Source: Flavobacteriales bacterium
Lineage (GTDB): Bacteria > Bacteroidota > Bacteroidia > Flavobacteriales > Schleiferiaceae
Direction: 5' to 3'
Assembly (NCBI GenBank): GCA_012269745.1
Contig: JAAXJR010000021.1
Coordinates: 1 to 42,225 of the forward strand
Length of the DNA: 42,225 bases
Each line of letters starts with the position of its first letter. Position 1 is the first letter of the stretch. Below, in pieces: positions 7,872-15,671 of this stretch. Under the pieces are notes generated by a model that had not been told where the DNA came from, did not search any database, and saw nothing but the letters and a program-made list of their open reading frames with translations. Position numbers and translations under genes: made by a program.

Positions 7872-9002
7872 CTACAATCTACGCTCTAATTTCGGAACCA
7901 TCTCATTTTTCCAGCTTGCAAAATCACCGGCGATGATGTGTGTGCGCGCTTGTTCTACCAACCATAGGTAAAAGCGTATGTTGTGCATGGAGGCAATTTG
8001 GGCACCTAGGCTTTCCTTGCTATGTATAAGATGGCGCACGTACGCCTTGGTATATTGGCTGTCCACTAAGCTTGTTCCGTTCGGGTCAAGAGGCTCGTGC
8101 ACATTCTCCCATTTTTTATTGCGGATGTTCACGATGCCTTCGCTGGTAAATATTTGTCCATTACGTCCATTGCGAGTGGGCATCACACAGTCAAACATAT
8201 CTACTCCTAGGCTGATGTTTTCCAAGATGTTTGCTGGCGTTCCCACACCCATGAGGTACCGCGGTTTATCTTTTGGCAAGATGGCACATGCACCTGCAGC
8301 ATGTTTGTACATTTCTTCAGCGGGTTCACCAACGCTAAGGCCTCCAATGGCATTACCGTCCGCATTTTTACTCGCGATATATTCTGCCGATTCATTTCTG
8401 AGGTCCTCGTAAGTAGAGCCTTGGATGATCGGGAATAGCGTTTGGTTGTAGCCGTATAAGGGTTCTACTTGGTCGAGACGGGCGAAGCAGCGATCGAGCC
8501 AACGATGGGTCATGTGCATGGACTTCTTAGCGTACTCGTAAGTGCTTGGATAGGGCGGACATTCGTCGAAGGCCATGATTATATCTGCACCAATCTCACG
8601 CTGGATGTCCATAACTCGTTCAGGCGTGAATAGGTGTTTTGTGCCGTCAATATGAGAGGCAAACGTAGCGCCTTCCTCAGTGATCTTGCGTTGGTTGGCA
8701 AGACTGTAGACTTGATAGCCGCCGCTGTCGGTGAGAATAGGTCGATCCCAACCGTTGAATTTATGTAGACCGCCTGCATCTTTCAATATCTCTGTACCAG
8801 GACGTAAGAACAGGTGGTAGGTATTGCCCAAGATGATCTGAGCTTTGGTATCCTCCTTCAGGTCTTTGGTGTGCACACCTTTCACAGTACCCGCAGTTCC
8901 TACAGGCATGAAGATGGGTGTTTGTATTTGACCGTGATCTGTGGTGATGGTTCCTGCGCGTGCAGAACTCTTTGGATCGGTATGTTCGAGTTGGAATTTC
9001 AT
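7872..9002 (-). CDS. tgt: Queuine tRNA-ribosyltransferase
   Basis: The 376-residue protein is a tRNA-guanine transglycosylase, swapping G34 of GUN-anticodon tRNAs for preQ1 on the way to queuosine. Visible family motifs: SSARAGTITTDHG, FMPVGTAGTVKGV, TDSGGYQVYSL (catalytic-site D92), FDECPPYP, GGLSVGEP, YLMGVGTP and FDCVMPTRNGRNG with the nucleophile Asp. The zinc-binding CxCxxC that normally follows PLDP is absent: the stretch reads PLDPNGTSLVDSQYTKAY, although the later His of HNIRFYLWLV stays. I recall the same loss in other Bacteroidota. The start at 9002 (MKFQLEHTD) is used; a longer frame would run through the promoter. It heads the six-gene minus-strand run. Confidence 0.96.
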   Translation of the reverse strand: MKFQLEHTDPKSSARAGTITTDHGQIQTPIFMPVGTAGTVKGVHTKDLKEDTKAQIILGNTYHLFLRPGTEILKDAGGLHKFNGWDRPILTDSGGYQVYSLANQRKITEEGATFASHIDGTKHLFTPERVMDIQREIGADIIMAFDECPPYPSTYEYAKKSMHMTHRWLDRCFARLDQVEPLYGYNQTLFPIIQGSTYEDLRNESAEYIASKNADGNAIGGLSVGEPAEEMYKHAAGACAILPKDKPRYLMGVGTPANILENISLGVDMFDCVMPTRNGRNGQIFTSEGIVNIRNKKWENVHEPLDPNGTSLVDSQYTKAYVRHLIHSKESLGAQIASMHNIRFYLWLVEQARTHIIAGDFASWKNEMVPKLERRL

Positions 9003-9008
9003 TGAGGA

Positions 9009-9016
9009 CAAAAGTA
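9009..9016 (-). promoter_or_regulatory. -7 box for tgt operon (near-leaderless)
   Basis: TACTTTTG on the minus strand, an exact TAnnTTTG, ends 6 nt before the tgt ATG. A transcript starting 4-6 nt after the box would have a leader of about 0-3 nt. No -33 element is evident. Confidence 0.6.
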
Positions 9017-9030
9017 CCAACTGCCGGGCA

Positions 9031-9038
9031 TATCTTTG
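9031..9038 (+). promoter_or_regulatory. -7 box for rsmG (near-leaderless)
   Basis: TATCTTTG, an exact TAnnTTTG, ends 4 nt before the rsmG ATG at 9043, so the mRNA should begin at or next to the start codon. It is divergent to the tgt box 14 nt away; the whole tgt-rsmG gap is 40 bp. Confidence 0.6.
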
Positions 9039-9042
9039 CCAC

Positions 9043-9708
9043 ATGTATACAGCTGAACTTATTTTCGAGCACTTTCCAGAATTGACCCCGAAACAGAAGG
9101 AGCAATTCGAGCGCCTTGGACCCCTCTATGAGGAGTGGAATGCAAAGATCAATGTCATTAGTCGCAAGGACATGGAGTCCTTTTACCAAAAGCACGTCTT
9201 ACACAGTTTAGGCATTGCAAAGGTCTATGATTTCTTGCCGGGGCAGGTTGTTCTTGATGTGGGTACAGGTGGTGGTTTTCCAGGTATTCCATTGGCCATT
9301 CTTTTTCCAGAAACAGAATTTCATTTGGTCGATTCCATTGGCAAAAAAATCAAGGTTGTTAACGCGGTAGCAGAGGCGCTTGGATTGGAGAATGTGGAAG
9401 GCTCGCATGTTCGCGCTGAGGAATTGAAGTACCAATATGATTTTGTCGTCTCTCGTGCGGTGACTCATATGCAACGCTTTATACCATGGATCAAAGGAAA
9501 ATTGGCCAAGAAAAACTTTGACGATAAGCGTCCAAACGGCTTGTTGTATTTGAAAGGTGGAGATTTGGCAGAGGAGCTTGGACCGCTAAAGGCACAGCTC
9601 ACCCATCTGAACCAATTCTTCTCGGACGAGTTCTTCGAAACTAAGAAGGTAGTGTATCTTACAAGAAAAGAGATTCAAGGATTTCATGCGCCAAATAAAA
9701 AGGCATAG
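9043..9708 (+). CDS. rsmG: 16S rRNA (guanine527-N7)-methyltransferase RsmG
   Basis: The 221-residue protein (E. coli 207) has the GidB/RsmG layout: N-terminal helices (LTPKQKEQFERLGPLYEEWNAKINVISR, here shortened in quotation as YEEWNAKINVISR), then a Rossmann fold with the SAM motif VLDVGTGGGFPGIPLAI and acidic loop HLVDSIGKKI, and the VVSRAVTHM block. It methylates G527 of 16S rRNA; loss of function gives low-level streptomycin resistance in other bacteria. The frame extends 34 codons upstream, but that part overlaps tgt and lacks family similarity, so I start at 9043 (MYTAELIFEHFPEL), immediately after a good -7 box. Confidence 0.95.
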   Translation: MYTAELIFEHFPELTPKQKEQFERLGPLYEEWNAKINVISRKDMESFYQKHVLHSLGIAKVYDFLPGQVVLDVGTGGGFPGIPLAILFPETEFHLVDSIGKKIKVVNAVAEALGLENVEGSHVRAEELKYQYDFVVSRAVTHMQRFIPWIKGKLAKKNFDDKRPNGLLYLKGGDLAEELGPLKAQLTHLNQFFSDEFFETKKVVYLTRKEIQGFHAPNKKA

Positions 9709-9738
9709 TATTCGCATAGGAAAAGAAAACACCCAAAT

Positions 9739-10365
9739 ATGAAACTTAAGTTCACCTTTTTTGCCATTTTTCTTGCCTCAGCTTCTTACGGACAGCAATT
9801 GGTTCAACCTGGGCTACAGATTGTTGATCGATACAAGCCAAATGTGCCTTCGCTCGCGATCAAAGCTAATCCATTGACTTTGTTGGGGAGTTACATTGAT
9901 GCTGGGATAGAGTATCGCAACAAGAATACAGGATGGGTGCTGATGAATCACAGTTTCTTCAGCGACGAGAATTCTGTGCGTTATACAGCGTTAAATGAAA
10001 ATTATACTGCTACTACCGGGTATATTAGGTTTGAAGCAGCGCACCGTTGGTACAGACAAAATTCAACCTTGTTTAGAGCGAATGTCGAGCGATACAATGG
10101 TATTTACTTCACAGCAGGAGGTTCATCTTTCGTCACTTCAGATAGTTATGACATCGACCCGAACGGCAATTTTGTTTTTTTCTCGCCACTCACTGAAGGG
10201 TCGAGAATTGATCTCATAGTGGGTGCCGAGTTTGGAAGAACTAGAAATTATTTCGGTCAATCTTCTCCCCTATACGCGGAGACCATGTGGAAATTAGGAT
10301 ACAACCTAGGTGCACGTGTTCCACAAGTGCTGTATAGTCTTCGATTTAATTATAAAGCAAATTAG
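9739..10365 (+). CDS. Secreted hypothetical protein, probably a small outer-membrane barrel
   Basis: The 208-residue product has a signal peptide (residues 1-18, cleaved before Q19). The mature chain opens with SLAIKANPLTLLGSYIDAGIEYR, shortened here to IKANPLTLLGSY, which resembles the first strand of DUF3575-like outer-membrane proteins. It continues with alternating strands rich in Tyr, Phe and Asn and ends LRFNYKAN. No catalytic motif is seen. It lies 30 nt after rsmG without a recognisable promoter of its own, so it is probably read through from rsmG, and it is closed by a strong terminator. The DUF3575-type assignment is tentative; the export and barrel-like character are more secure. 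Confidence 0.7.
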   Translation: MKLKFTFFAIFLASASYGQQLVQPGLQIVDRYKPNVPSLAIKANPLTLLGSYIDAGIEYRNKNTGWVLMNHSFFSDENSVRYTALNENYTATTGYIRFEAAHRWYRQNSTLFRANVERYNGIYFTAGGSSFVTSDSYDIDPNGNFVFFSPLTEGSRIDLIVGAEFGRTRNYFGQSSPLYAETMWKLGYNLGARVPQVLYSLRFNYKAN

Positions 10366-10399
10366 ATCGATTTGCCCCGCAGGGCGAAGTCGAGAGCAT

Positions 10400-10430
10400 A
10401 AAAAAGGGCGCCCATCGGGCGCCCTTTTTT
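10400..10430. terminator. Bidirectional terminator between convergent genes
   Basis: AAAAAAGGGCGCCC and GGGCGCCCTTTTTT pair perfectly around a 3-nt ATC loop. T runs are present on both strands, so it can end both the rsmG unit (+) and pruA (-), whose stop lies at 10445. Confidence 0.93.
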
Positions 10431-10444
10431 AGTTAATCTTTAGA

Positions 10445-12070
10445 TTATCCCAAGAATGGGTAACGGTAATCCGTTGGAGGAACCAAACACTCTTTTATCG
10501 TGCGAGCATTTACCCAACGAAGTAGGTTCATGTAAGAACCGGCCTTGTCGTTTGTTCCGGAGCCGCGGCTTCCTCCAAACGGTTGCTGTCCAACGACTGC
10601 ACCTGTTGGCTTGTCATTGATGTAGAAATTACCGGCAGCATTTTCAAGTGCGTTCGTTGCTTCGATAGCAGCATAGCGATCGGCAGAGTAGATTGCGCCT
10701 GTAAGGGCATAATCAGAAGTGTTGTCGACCAACTCTAGAGTTGCAGCCCAATCGGCATCCTCGTAAACGTAGATGGTAAGCACAGGGCCGAAGATTTCTT
10801 CAACCATAGTGCGGAACTTAGGATTTGATGTGACTACTACAGTAGGCTCTACAAAGTAACCTACGCTCTTGTCGTAGCTACCACCTGCGATGATTTCCGC
10901 ATCATTTTGTTCTTTAACAAAATCGATGTAAGAAGCAATTTTATCAAAAGCACGCTCGTCAATGACTGCATTGATGAAGTTGCCCATGTCTTCAGGTGAG
11001 CCCATTTTGAAAGTTGCAAGGTCTGCAAGTAATCCTTCTTTTACTGCTGGCCACATACTTGAAGGAATGTAAGCACGAGAAGCAGCCGAACATTTTTGAC
11101 CTTGGAATTCAAAAGCACCACGCGAGAGCGCCGTAACCACTTGCTCTGCAGGTGCTGACGGATGTGCAACTACAAAGTCCTTACCACCAGTTTCACCTAC
11201 GATACGTGGGTAAGCACGGTACTTGTCAATGTTCGTTCCAATGGTCTTCCACAAGTGCTGGAAGACCGCTGTAGATCCAGTGAAATGTAGACCAGCGAAG
11301 TCTCTGTGGCTGAAGATGTAATCTCCCGCAACAGGGCCATCTACGTAAATGAGGTTGATGACACCGTCTGGTAAACCAGCCTCTTTAAAAATTTCCATAA
11401 CTACGTTGGCAGAGAAAATCTGGCTGTCTGCAGGTTTCCATACCACAGTGTTCCCCATGAGTGCTGGTGTTGCAGGAAGGTTTCCAGCGATAGCTGTGAA
11501 GTTGAACGGTGTTACAGCGAAAACAAATCCTTCAAGCGGGCGGTATTCTAAACGGTTCCAAATGCCAGGAGCACTCTCAGGCTGGTCGCTGTAGATTTGC
11601 GTCATGTATTCAACGTTGAAGCGCAAGAAATCTGCAAATTCACAAACGGCATCAATCTCTGCTTGGAAGCAGTTTTTACCTTGCGCAAGCATGGTGGCAG
11701 CATTGATTTTGTAACGGTATTTCGTACTGATCAGCTCAGCGGCTTTAAGAAAGATTGCAGCTCTGTGCTCCCAAGGCATAGCGCCCCATTGTTTACGCGC
11801 AGCAAGAGCACTGTCTACTGCAGCTTTTACGTGGCTTTCGTCTCCAATGTGGTAGTGACCCAAAACATGGGCGTGCTCGTGTGGAGGCGTCAGTTTACCT
11901 AAGTTTCCTGTACGTACTTCTTCACCGCCAATGTACATGGGTACATCTACAGTTGCAGCATATTGCTCTTTGTATGAAGCAAGAAGCGCTTCTCTCTCTG
12001 GTGTGCCTGGTGCATAATCATAGATAGGTTCGTTCGATGCAACCGGTACGTTGAAAATTCCGTTAGACAT
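10445..12070 (-). CDS. pruA: L-glutamate gamma-semialdehyde dehydrogenase (P5C dehydrogenase)
   Basis: The 541-residue protein is a monofunctional P5C dehydrogenase of the ALDH4 type (usual length about 540). It oxidises glutamate semialdehyde to glutamate with NAD+ in proline breakdown. Visible: FVFAVTPFNFTAIAGNLP, the NAD-binding FTGSTAVF, general-base Glu in VGETGGKDFVVAHPSA, the nucleophile Cys in FEFQGQKCSAASRAYIP, VEEIFGPVLTIYVYED and the C-terminal KPTGAVVGQQPFGGSRGSGTNDK (quoted in part: PFGGSRGSGTN). No proline dehydrogenase domain is fused and no putA/prodh gene is nearby. It is a single-gene unit with its own promoter and terminator, divergent from serC. Confidence 0.97.
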   Translation of the reverse strand: MSNGIFNVPVASNEPIYDYAPGTPEREALLASYKEQYAATVDVPMYIGGEEVRTGNLGKLTPPHEHAHVLGHYHIGDESHVKAAVDSALAARKQWGAMPWEHRAAIFLKAAELISTKYRYKINAATMLAQGKNCFQAEIDAVCEFADFLRFNVEYMTQIYSDQPESAPGIWNRLEYRPLEGFVFAVTPFNFTAIAGNLPATPALMGNTVVWKPADSQIFSANVVMEIFKEAGLPDGVINLIYVDGPVAGDYIFSHRDFAGLHFTGSTAVFQHLWKTIGTNIDKYRAYPRIVGETGGKDFVVAHPSAPAEQVVTALSRGAFEFQGQKCSAASRAYIPSSMWPAVKEGLLADLATFKMGSPEDMGNFINAVIDERAFDKIASYIDFVKEQNDAEIIAGGSYDKSVGYFVEPTVVVTSNPKFRTMVEEIFGPVLTIYVYEDADWAATLELVDNTSDYALTGAIYSADRYAAIEATNALENAAGNFYINDKPTGAVVGQQPFGGSRGSGTNDKAGSYMNLLRWVNARTIKECLVPPTDYRYPFLG

Positions 12071-12100
12071 ATTTGTGGTTATTTAGTTCTAAATGATGAC

Positions 12101-12108
12101 CAAAGTTA
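12101..12108 (-). promoter_or_regulatory. -7 box for pruA
   Basis: TAACTTTG on the minus strand, an exact TAnnTTTG, ends 30 nt upstream of the pruA ATG and predicts a leader of about 25 nt. No clear -33 TTG at 17-23 nt. Confidence 0.6.
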
Positions 12109-12234
12109 CGGACTACGGCTTAGAATAAGCAGTTATTTGTCATGGCTCTAATAACTGAATGACTTTTGTGGAAAGCTCGTGAATATTAACCGAAACTTTT
12201 CCACTCTTATAGGCTTATTGGTTATAGAACAATT

Positions 12235-12242
12235 TAGATTTG
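12235..12242 (+). promoter_or_regulatory. -7 box for serC-serA
   Basis: TAGATTTG, an exact TAnnTTTG, ends 22 nt before the serC ATG. The nearest upstream TTG (12218-12220) is only 14 nt away, shorter than the usual 17-23. Confidence 0.6.
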
Positions 12243-12264
12243 TAGCTCATTAATTTTAGCAAAA

Positions 12265-13335
12265 ATGAAAACCCATAATTTCTCTGCTGGACCGTGTATT
12301 TTACCTCAAGAGGTCTTCAAAGAAGCATCTGAAGCATTGATCAACTTTGACAACTTAGGGTTGTCTGTTATCGAAATTTCTCACCGTAGTAAGAGCTTTG
12401 TTGCGGTTATGGATGAAGCGGTAGCCTTGGTAAAGGAACAGCTGAATGTCCCTGATACACACGAAGTACTCTTTTTACAAGGCGGTGCTTCCATGCAGTT
12501 TGCGATGCTCGCGTTCAACTTTTTGAGTGAAAATGGTAAAGGTCAGTACTTGGATACAGGTGCTTGGTCTTCAAAAGCATACAAGGAAGCCGCAGGGTTA
12601 GGGAATGCGGAAGTAGTAGCCTCGTCAAAGGAAGCCAACTACAATTACATTCCGAAAGGTTACGCGATTGATGATAACGCCGACTACTTCCACTGTACAT
12701 CGAACAACACTATTTACGGTACACAAATCAAAGAGTTCCCTAATAGCGAGGCGCCATTGATTTGTGATATGAGTTCAGATATATTCTCGCGTCCTGTAGA
12801 TGTGAGCAAATTCGATTTGATCTATGCGGGTGCTCAGAAGAACTTAGGGCCTGCAGGAGCGACGTTGGTTATTGTGAAGAAAGACGCATTGGGTAAATCG
12901 GGCCGTTATATCCCGACCATGTTGGACTACAACACGCACATTTCTAAAGGAAGTATGTTTAATACGCCACCTGTATTCTCAGTGTACGTAAGCATGTTGA
13001 CATTACGCTGGTTGAAAGCCAATGGTGGAGTAGAAGCTGCTAAAAAGCGCAATGAAGATAAAGCCGCATTGCTCTACAACGAGATTGACCGCAATCCATT
13101 GTTTGTGGGTACTGCAGCTGTAGAAGATCGTTCGACAATGAACGCATGTTTCTTATTGAACGACGAGGCAGCACATAAAGAAGCTTTTGATGCGATGATT
13201 GCTGAGAAGAACATCTCTGGTGTGAATGGCCACCGTTCTGTAGGCGGATATAGAGCTTCCATGTATAATGCTATGGACTTAGATAGCGTTGCGGCCCTAG
13301 TTGATTGTATGAAAGAACTTGAAAATAAATTCTAA
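12265..13335 (+). CDS. serC: Phosphoserine aminotransferase
   Basis: The 356-residue protein matches SerC (about 355-360 residues) from its start, [17 protein letters not shown], through [23 protein letters not shown] and the PLP-lysine block [16 protein letters not shown], to the C-terminal [16 protein letters not shown]. It converts 3-phosphohydroxypyruvate and glutamate to phosphoserine and 2-oxoglutarate, the second step of serine synthesis, and may also act in vitamin B6 synthesis. Its TAA is directly followed by the ATG of serA, with no spacer, so the two are made as a coupled pair. A -7 box lies just upstream. Confidence 0.98.
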   Translation: MKTHNFSAGPCILPQEVFKEASEALINFDNLGLSVIEISHRSKSFVAVMDEAVALVKEQLNVPDTHEVLFLQGGASMQFAMLAFNFLSENGKGQYLDTGAWSSKAYKEAAGLGNAEVVASSKEANYNYIPKGYAIDDNADYFHCTSNNTIYGTQIKEFPNSEAPLICDMSSDIFSRPVDVSKFDLIYAGAQKNLGPAGATLVIVKKDALGKSGRYIPTMLDYNTHISKGSMFNTPPVFSVYVSMLTLRWLKANGGVEAAKKRNEDKAALLYNEIDRNPLFVGTAAVEDRSTMNACFLLNDEAAHKEAFDAMIAEKNISGVNGHRSVGGYRASMYNAMDLDSVAALVDCMKELENKF

Positions 13336-14274
13336 ATGAAAGTATTAGCTAACGACGGAATCTCAGCTTCAGGAGCTGCAGCTATTCAGGCCTCGGGCCA
13401 CGAGCTATCAACCACAAAAGTTGCCCAAAATCAACTGGTCGATTATATCAACCAGGAGCAAATCGATGTAATTCTTGTGCGCTCAGCTACCACAGTGAGA
13501 AAAGATATGATTGATGCATGTCCTTCGTTGAAAGGCATTGGTCGCGGTGGTGTTGGTATGGACAATATTGATGTAGAATATGCTCGTGAGAAGGGATTGA
13601 AAGTATTCAATACACCGGCAGCTTCATCAGATTCTGTAGCAGAATTAGTGATGGGGCACATGAGATCTTTAGTGCGCTTTATGCACGATTCAAACCGTCA
13701 GATGCCGCTAGAAGGCGATTCGAAATTTGGTGCTTTGAAAAAGAGCTATGCGAAAGGTGCAGAGTTACGTGGACGAACGCTCGGTATTGTAGGATTTGGC
13801 CGTATCGGTCAAGCACTTGCTAAGCTTGCCATTGGAGCAGGGATGAAGGTTGTGTTCTCTGACATCCACGAAGATAACGTAGATGTAGAATTGTCTTTCT
13901 TCGACGGTCAATCGGCAAAGTTCACTTGTGAAAACGTAGGTTTTGATCGCGTTCTAACCGAGAGTGATTTCATTTCTGTACACGTTCCAGGAGGCGATTT
14001 GATAGGCGCCAGTGAGTTGGCAAAAATGAAAGACGGTGTTGTATTATTAAATGCTGCTCGTGGTGGTGTCATCAACGAGGAAGCATTATTGGATGCTCTT
14101 GAAAGCGGAAAGGTTGCAGGTGCAGGTCTTGATGTGTTTGTTAACGAGCCTACTCCAGCAGTGAAGGTTCTGATGAACGGTAAATTGAGTGTTACACCGC
14201 ATATTGGTGCAGCGACACTAGAGGCGCAAGATCGTATTGGCACTGAATTAGCAGCGCATATAGACGCGATATAA
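13336..14274 (+). CDS. serA: D-3-phosphoglycerate dehydrogenase (short, no ACT domain)
   Basis: The 312-residue protein is a D-2-hydroxyacid dehydrogenase with the NAD motif LGIVGFGRIGQALAKLA, the catalytic Arg in LLNAARGGVINEEALL, the Glu in VFVNEPTP and the His in VTPHIGAATLEAQDRIG. It oxidises 3-phosphoglycerate, the first step of serine synthesis; that substrate is inferred from direct coupling to serC. The chain stops right after the catalytic domain, lacking the ACT and ASB regulatory domains of longer SerA forms, so serine feedback through ACT cannot occur. A strong terminator follows 24 nt later. Confidence 0.94.
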   Translation: MKVLANDGISASGAAAIQASGHELSTTKVAQNQLVDYINQEQIDVILVRSATTVRKDMIDACPSLKGIGRGGVGMDNIDVEYAREKGLKVFNTPAASSDSVAELVMGHMRSLVRFMHDSNRQMPLEGDSKFGALKKSYAKGAELRGRTLGIVGFGRIGQALAKLAIGAGMKVVFSDIHEDNVDVELSFFDGQSAKFTCENVGFDRVLTESDFISVHVPGGDLIGASELAKMKDGVVLLNAARGGVINEEALLDALESGKVAGAGLDVFVNEPTPAVKVLMNGKLSVTPHIGAATLEAQDRIGTELAAHIDAI

Positions 14275-14297
14275 AGAGCTCAAGACGATTAAATTTG

Positions 14298-14327
14298 AAG
14301 GCCTGTGTACAACGCAGGCCTTTTTTT
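14298..14327 (+). terminator. Terminator after serC-serA
   Basis: AAGGCCTG and CAGGCCTT pair around a 9-nt loop, followed by a run of seven T. It separates serCA from the histidine kinase gene. Confidence 0.92.
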
Positions 14328-14360
14328 GTACTAAACAGAAGTGTAATCGACGCTTTAGAG

Positions 14361-14368
14361 TATTTTTA
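14361..14368 (+). promoter_or_regulatory. Near-consensus -7 box for the histidine kinase gene
   Basis: TATTTTTA differs from TAnnTTTG in the last base and ends 18 nt before the ATG at 14387, downstream of the serA terminator, as expected for an independent unit. Confidence 0.35.
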
Positions 14369-14386
14369 CTCAGTTAAAAGTGCTAA

Positions 14387-15616
14387 ATGAAAAGGCTCGA
14401 TTCAGTTTCTGTATTTCTCTTCAAAAATCTCATCAATGTAAACTTGTTCGTTTCCATAGGAGTACTCTTGATATGTATTTTGACTGGTAGACCAGGATCT
14501 ATAGTCTTTGGGTCGATTCTATTCACTTCTACACTAGGCGTGTTTATGTTGGCCAATTGGCATGATACCTGGTACTTAGAGTCGGGAAAGAAGATTTCTT
14601 ACGTAGGGTTGGGAGCAATGATTCTTCTTTCACTTTTTGCGAATTCTACAGCCTTTACCTTCGGAGTAGTCATTGATATTATTGTCGCAGATATGCTCTT
14701 TAGTCGTTATGTGACCACATATAGGACCAAGCAGAATAAAGTACCTATGTACATAATTTCTGCAATTTTGATAGTAGTATTCTTGGATACTGTGTTTAAT
14801 ATCGTTCATCCAGATTTGCATGTCTACTCGAAATCTGTTGACGTAATCTTGTACCTTTTTGTAATTGCTAAAATCATCTACACCAGTTCCATTTTATACT
14901 CAGAAAGTAGGAGAATGGCAGCTCAACGGGTAAAAGAGGAACTCTTCATCGATTACAGTGCAGAATTCAATAATTTTTTCTCTCATTACATAAATACACC
15001 ACTTACAACAGCATTGAGCAATATTGAAATTGCTCGATTGAAGATAAATCGTACGAATCCGGATGTCTTAGATGAAAATATTTTGAAGCATTTTAAACGT
15101 ATAGATGAAGGCTTATCCAATGTCAGTAAGACCACGAGGGAGCTAGCAAATATTCATTACATCCGATCTGAAGTATTGCGTTCAGGGGCATCTAAGGTCG
15201 ATATCAAGAAAATGACGTTCGAGCTTGTTAATGAGTATGACGCGGATCTTGAGCAGGTGATAGATGAGTGGCCAGAGGTAATTATTCCAGTACCAATGTT
15301 GCAGTTCACTTTAAGTCAAATGCTAAAGAACGCACGTAGTTATGCTGAAATATCGCATAATCCAAGATTAGTCGTTCATGTAGAGAAAGAGTATTTGGTG
15401 TTGAGTGTCTTTAACAAGGGAAATATTCCGGAATTATCTTCTGATATCCTTCATCCATTTAAGCGCGGTGTAAACACATTAGAAGGCACTGGTACAGGGT
15501 TGGGCTTATCATTGGTAAATGATTTAACAGACGATTACAATTGCTCTTTTTCTCTTGAAAATGTAGGAGGCTATACTCGTTGTCAATTAAAACTTCCTTT
15601 GGAAGTAAGAGTATAA
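14387..15616 (+). CDS. Membrane sensor histidine kinase, orphan
   Basis: The 409-residue protein has about six hydrophobic helices in residues 12-170, then a cytoplasmic kinase core. The likely phospho-acceptor is H200 in NFFSHYINTPLTTALSNIE, an H-box with the HxxxxPL form. The ATPase part has an N-box-like LSQMLKNARSYAEI, a G1-like FNKGNIPEL in which the usual DxG aspartate position is occupied by Asn, and a clear G2 loop GTGTGLGLSLVNDL. There is no periplasmic loop of note, no PAS or HAMP, and no response-regulator gene near it, so the signal and partner are unknown; the membrane domain probably senses something within the bilayer. The stretch looks more AT-rich than its neighbours. It stands between serA and DUF1015. 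Confidence 0.88.
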   Translation: MKRLDSVSVFLFKNLINVNLFVSIGVLLICILTGRPGSIVFGSILFTSTLGVFMLANWHDTWYLESGKKISYVGLGAMILLSLFANSTAFTFGVVIDIIVADMLFSRYVTTYRTKQNKVPMYIISAILIVVFLDTVFNIVHPDLHVYSKSVDVILYLFVIAKIIYTSSILYSESRRMAAQRVKEELFIDYSAEFNNFFSHYINTPLTTALSNIEIARLKINRTNPDVLDENILKHFKRIDEGLSNVSKTTRELANIHYIRSEVLRSGASKVDIKKMTFELVNEYDADLEQVIDEWPEVIIPVPMLQFTLSQMLKNARSYAEISHNPRLVVHVEKEYLVLSVFNKGNIPELSSDILHPFKRGVNTLEGTGTGLGLSLVNDLTDDYNCSFSLENVGGYTRCQLKLPLEVRV

Positions 15617-15646
15617 TTGAAATCAGTGCGGTTTGCTGTAACTTTC
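15617..15646 (+). promoter_or_regulatory. Candidate promoter for the DUF1015-yggS-exonuclease run
   Basis: TTG (15617-15619), a 19-nt spacer and TAACTTTC (15639-15646) match the Bacteroidota -33/-7 pattern except for the final base of the -7 box. The ATG follows 25 nt later. This is the only unit here with a -33-like TTG at a good distance. Confidence 0.4.
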
Positions 15647-15671
15647 ACCTACCTAATTACAGAAAACCAAC

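Larger units (their letters stand above)
12071..12264. other. pruA-serC divergent intergenic region (longest gap)
   Basis: This 194-bp gap holds the two divergent -7 boxes and an 8-bp inverted repeat, CAGTTATT at 12130-12137 and AATAACTG at 12150-12157, with a 12-nt spacer. The dyad lies upstream of both -7 boxes and could be a regulator site; no regulator gene is adjacent. No ORF or RNA gene is seen. Confidence 0.5.

Noticed and set aside
7978-8412. Open 144-codon + strand frame opposite tgt
   Set aside because: Lies wholly within the conserved tgt coding region, with low-complexity, Cys/Arg/Ser-rich translation and no family similarity.
14275-14386. Possible small RNA or riboswitch between serA and the histidine kinase
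   Set aside because: Only the terminator hairpin stands out; no conserved riboswitch core could be recognised.
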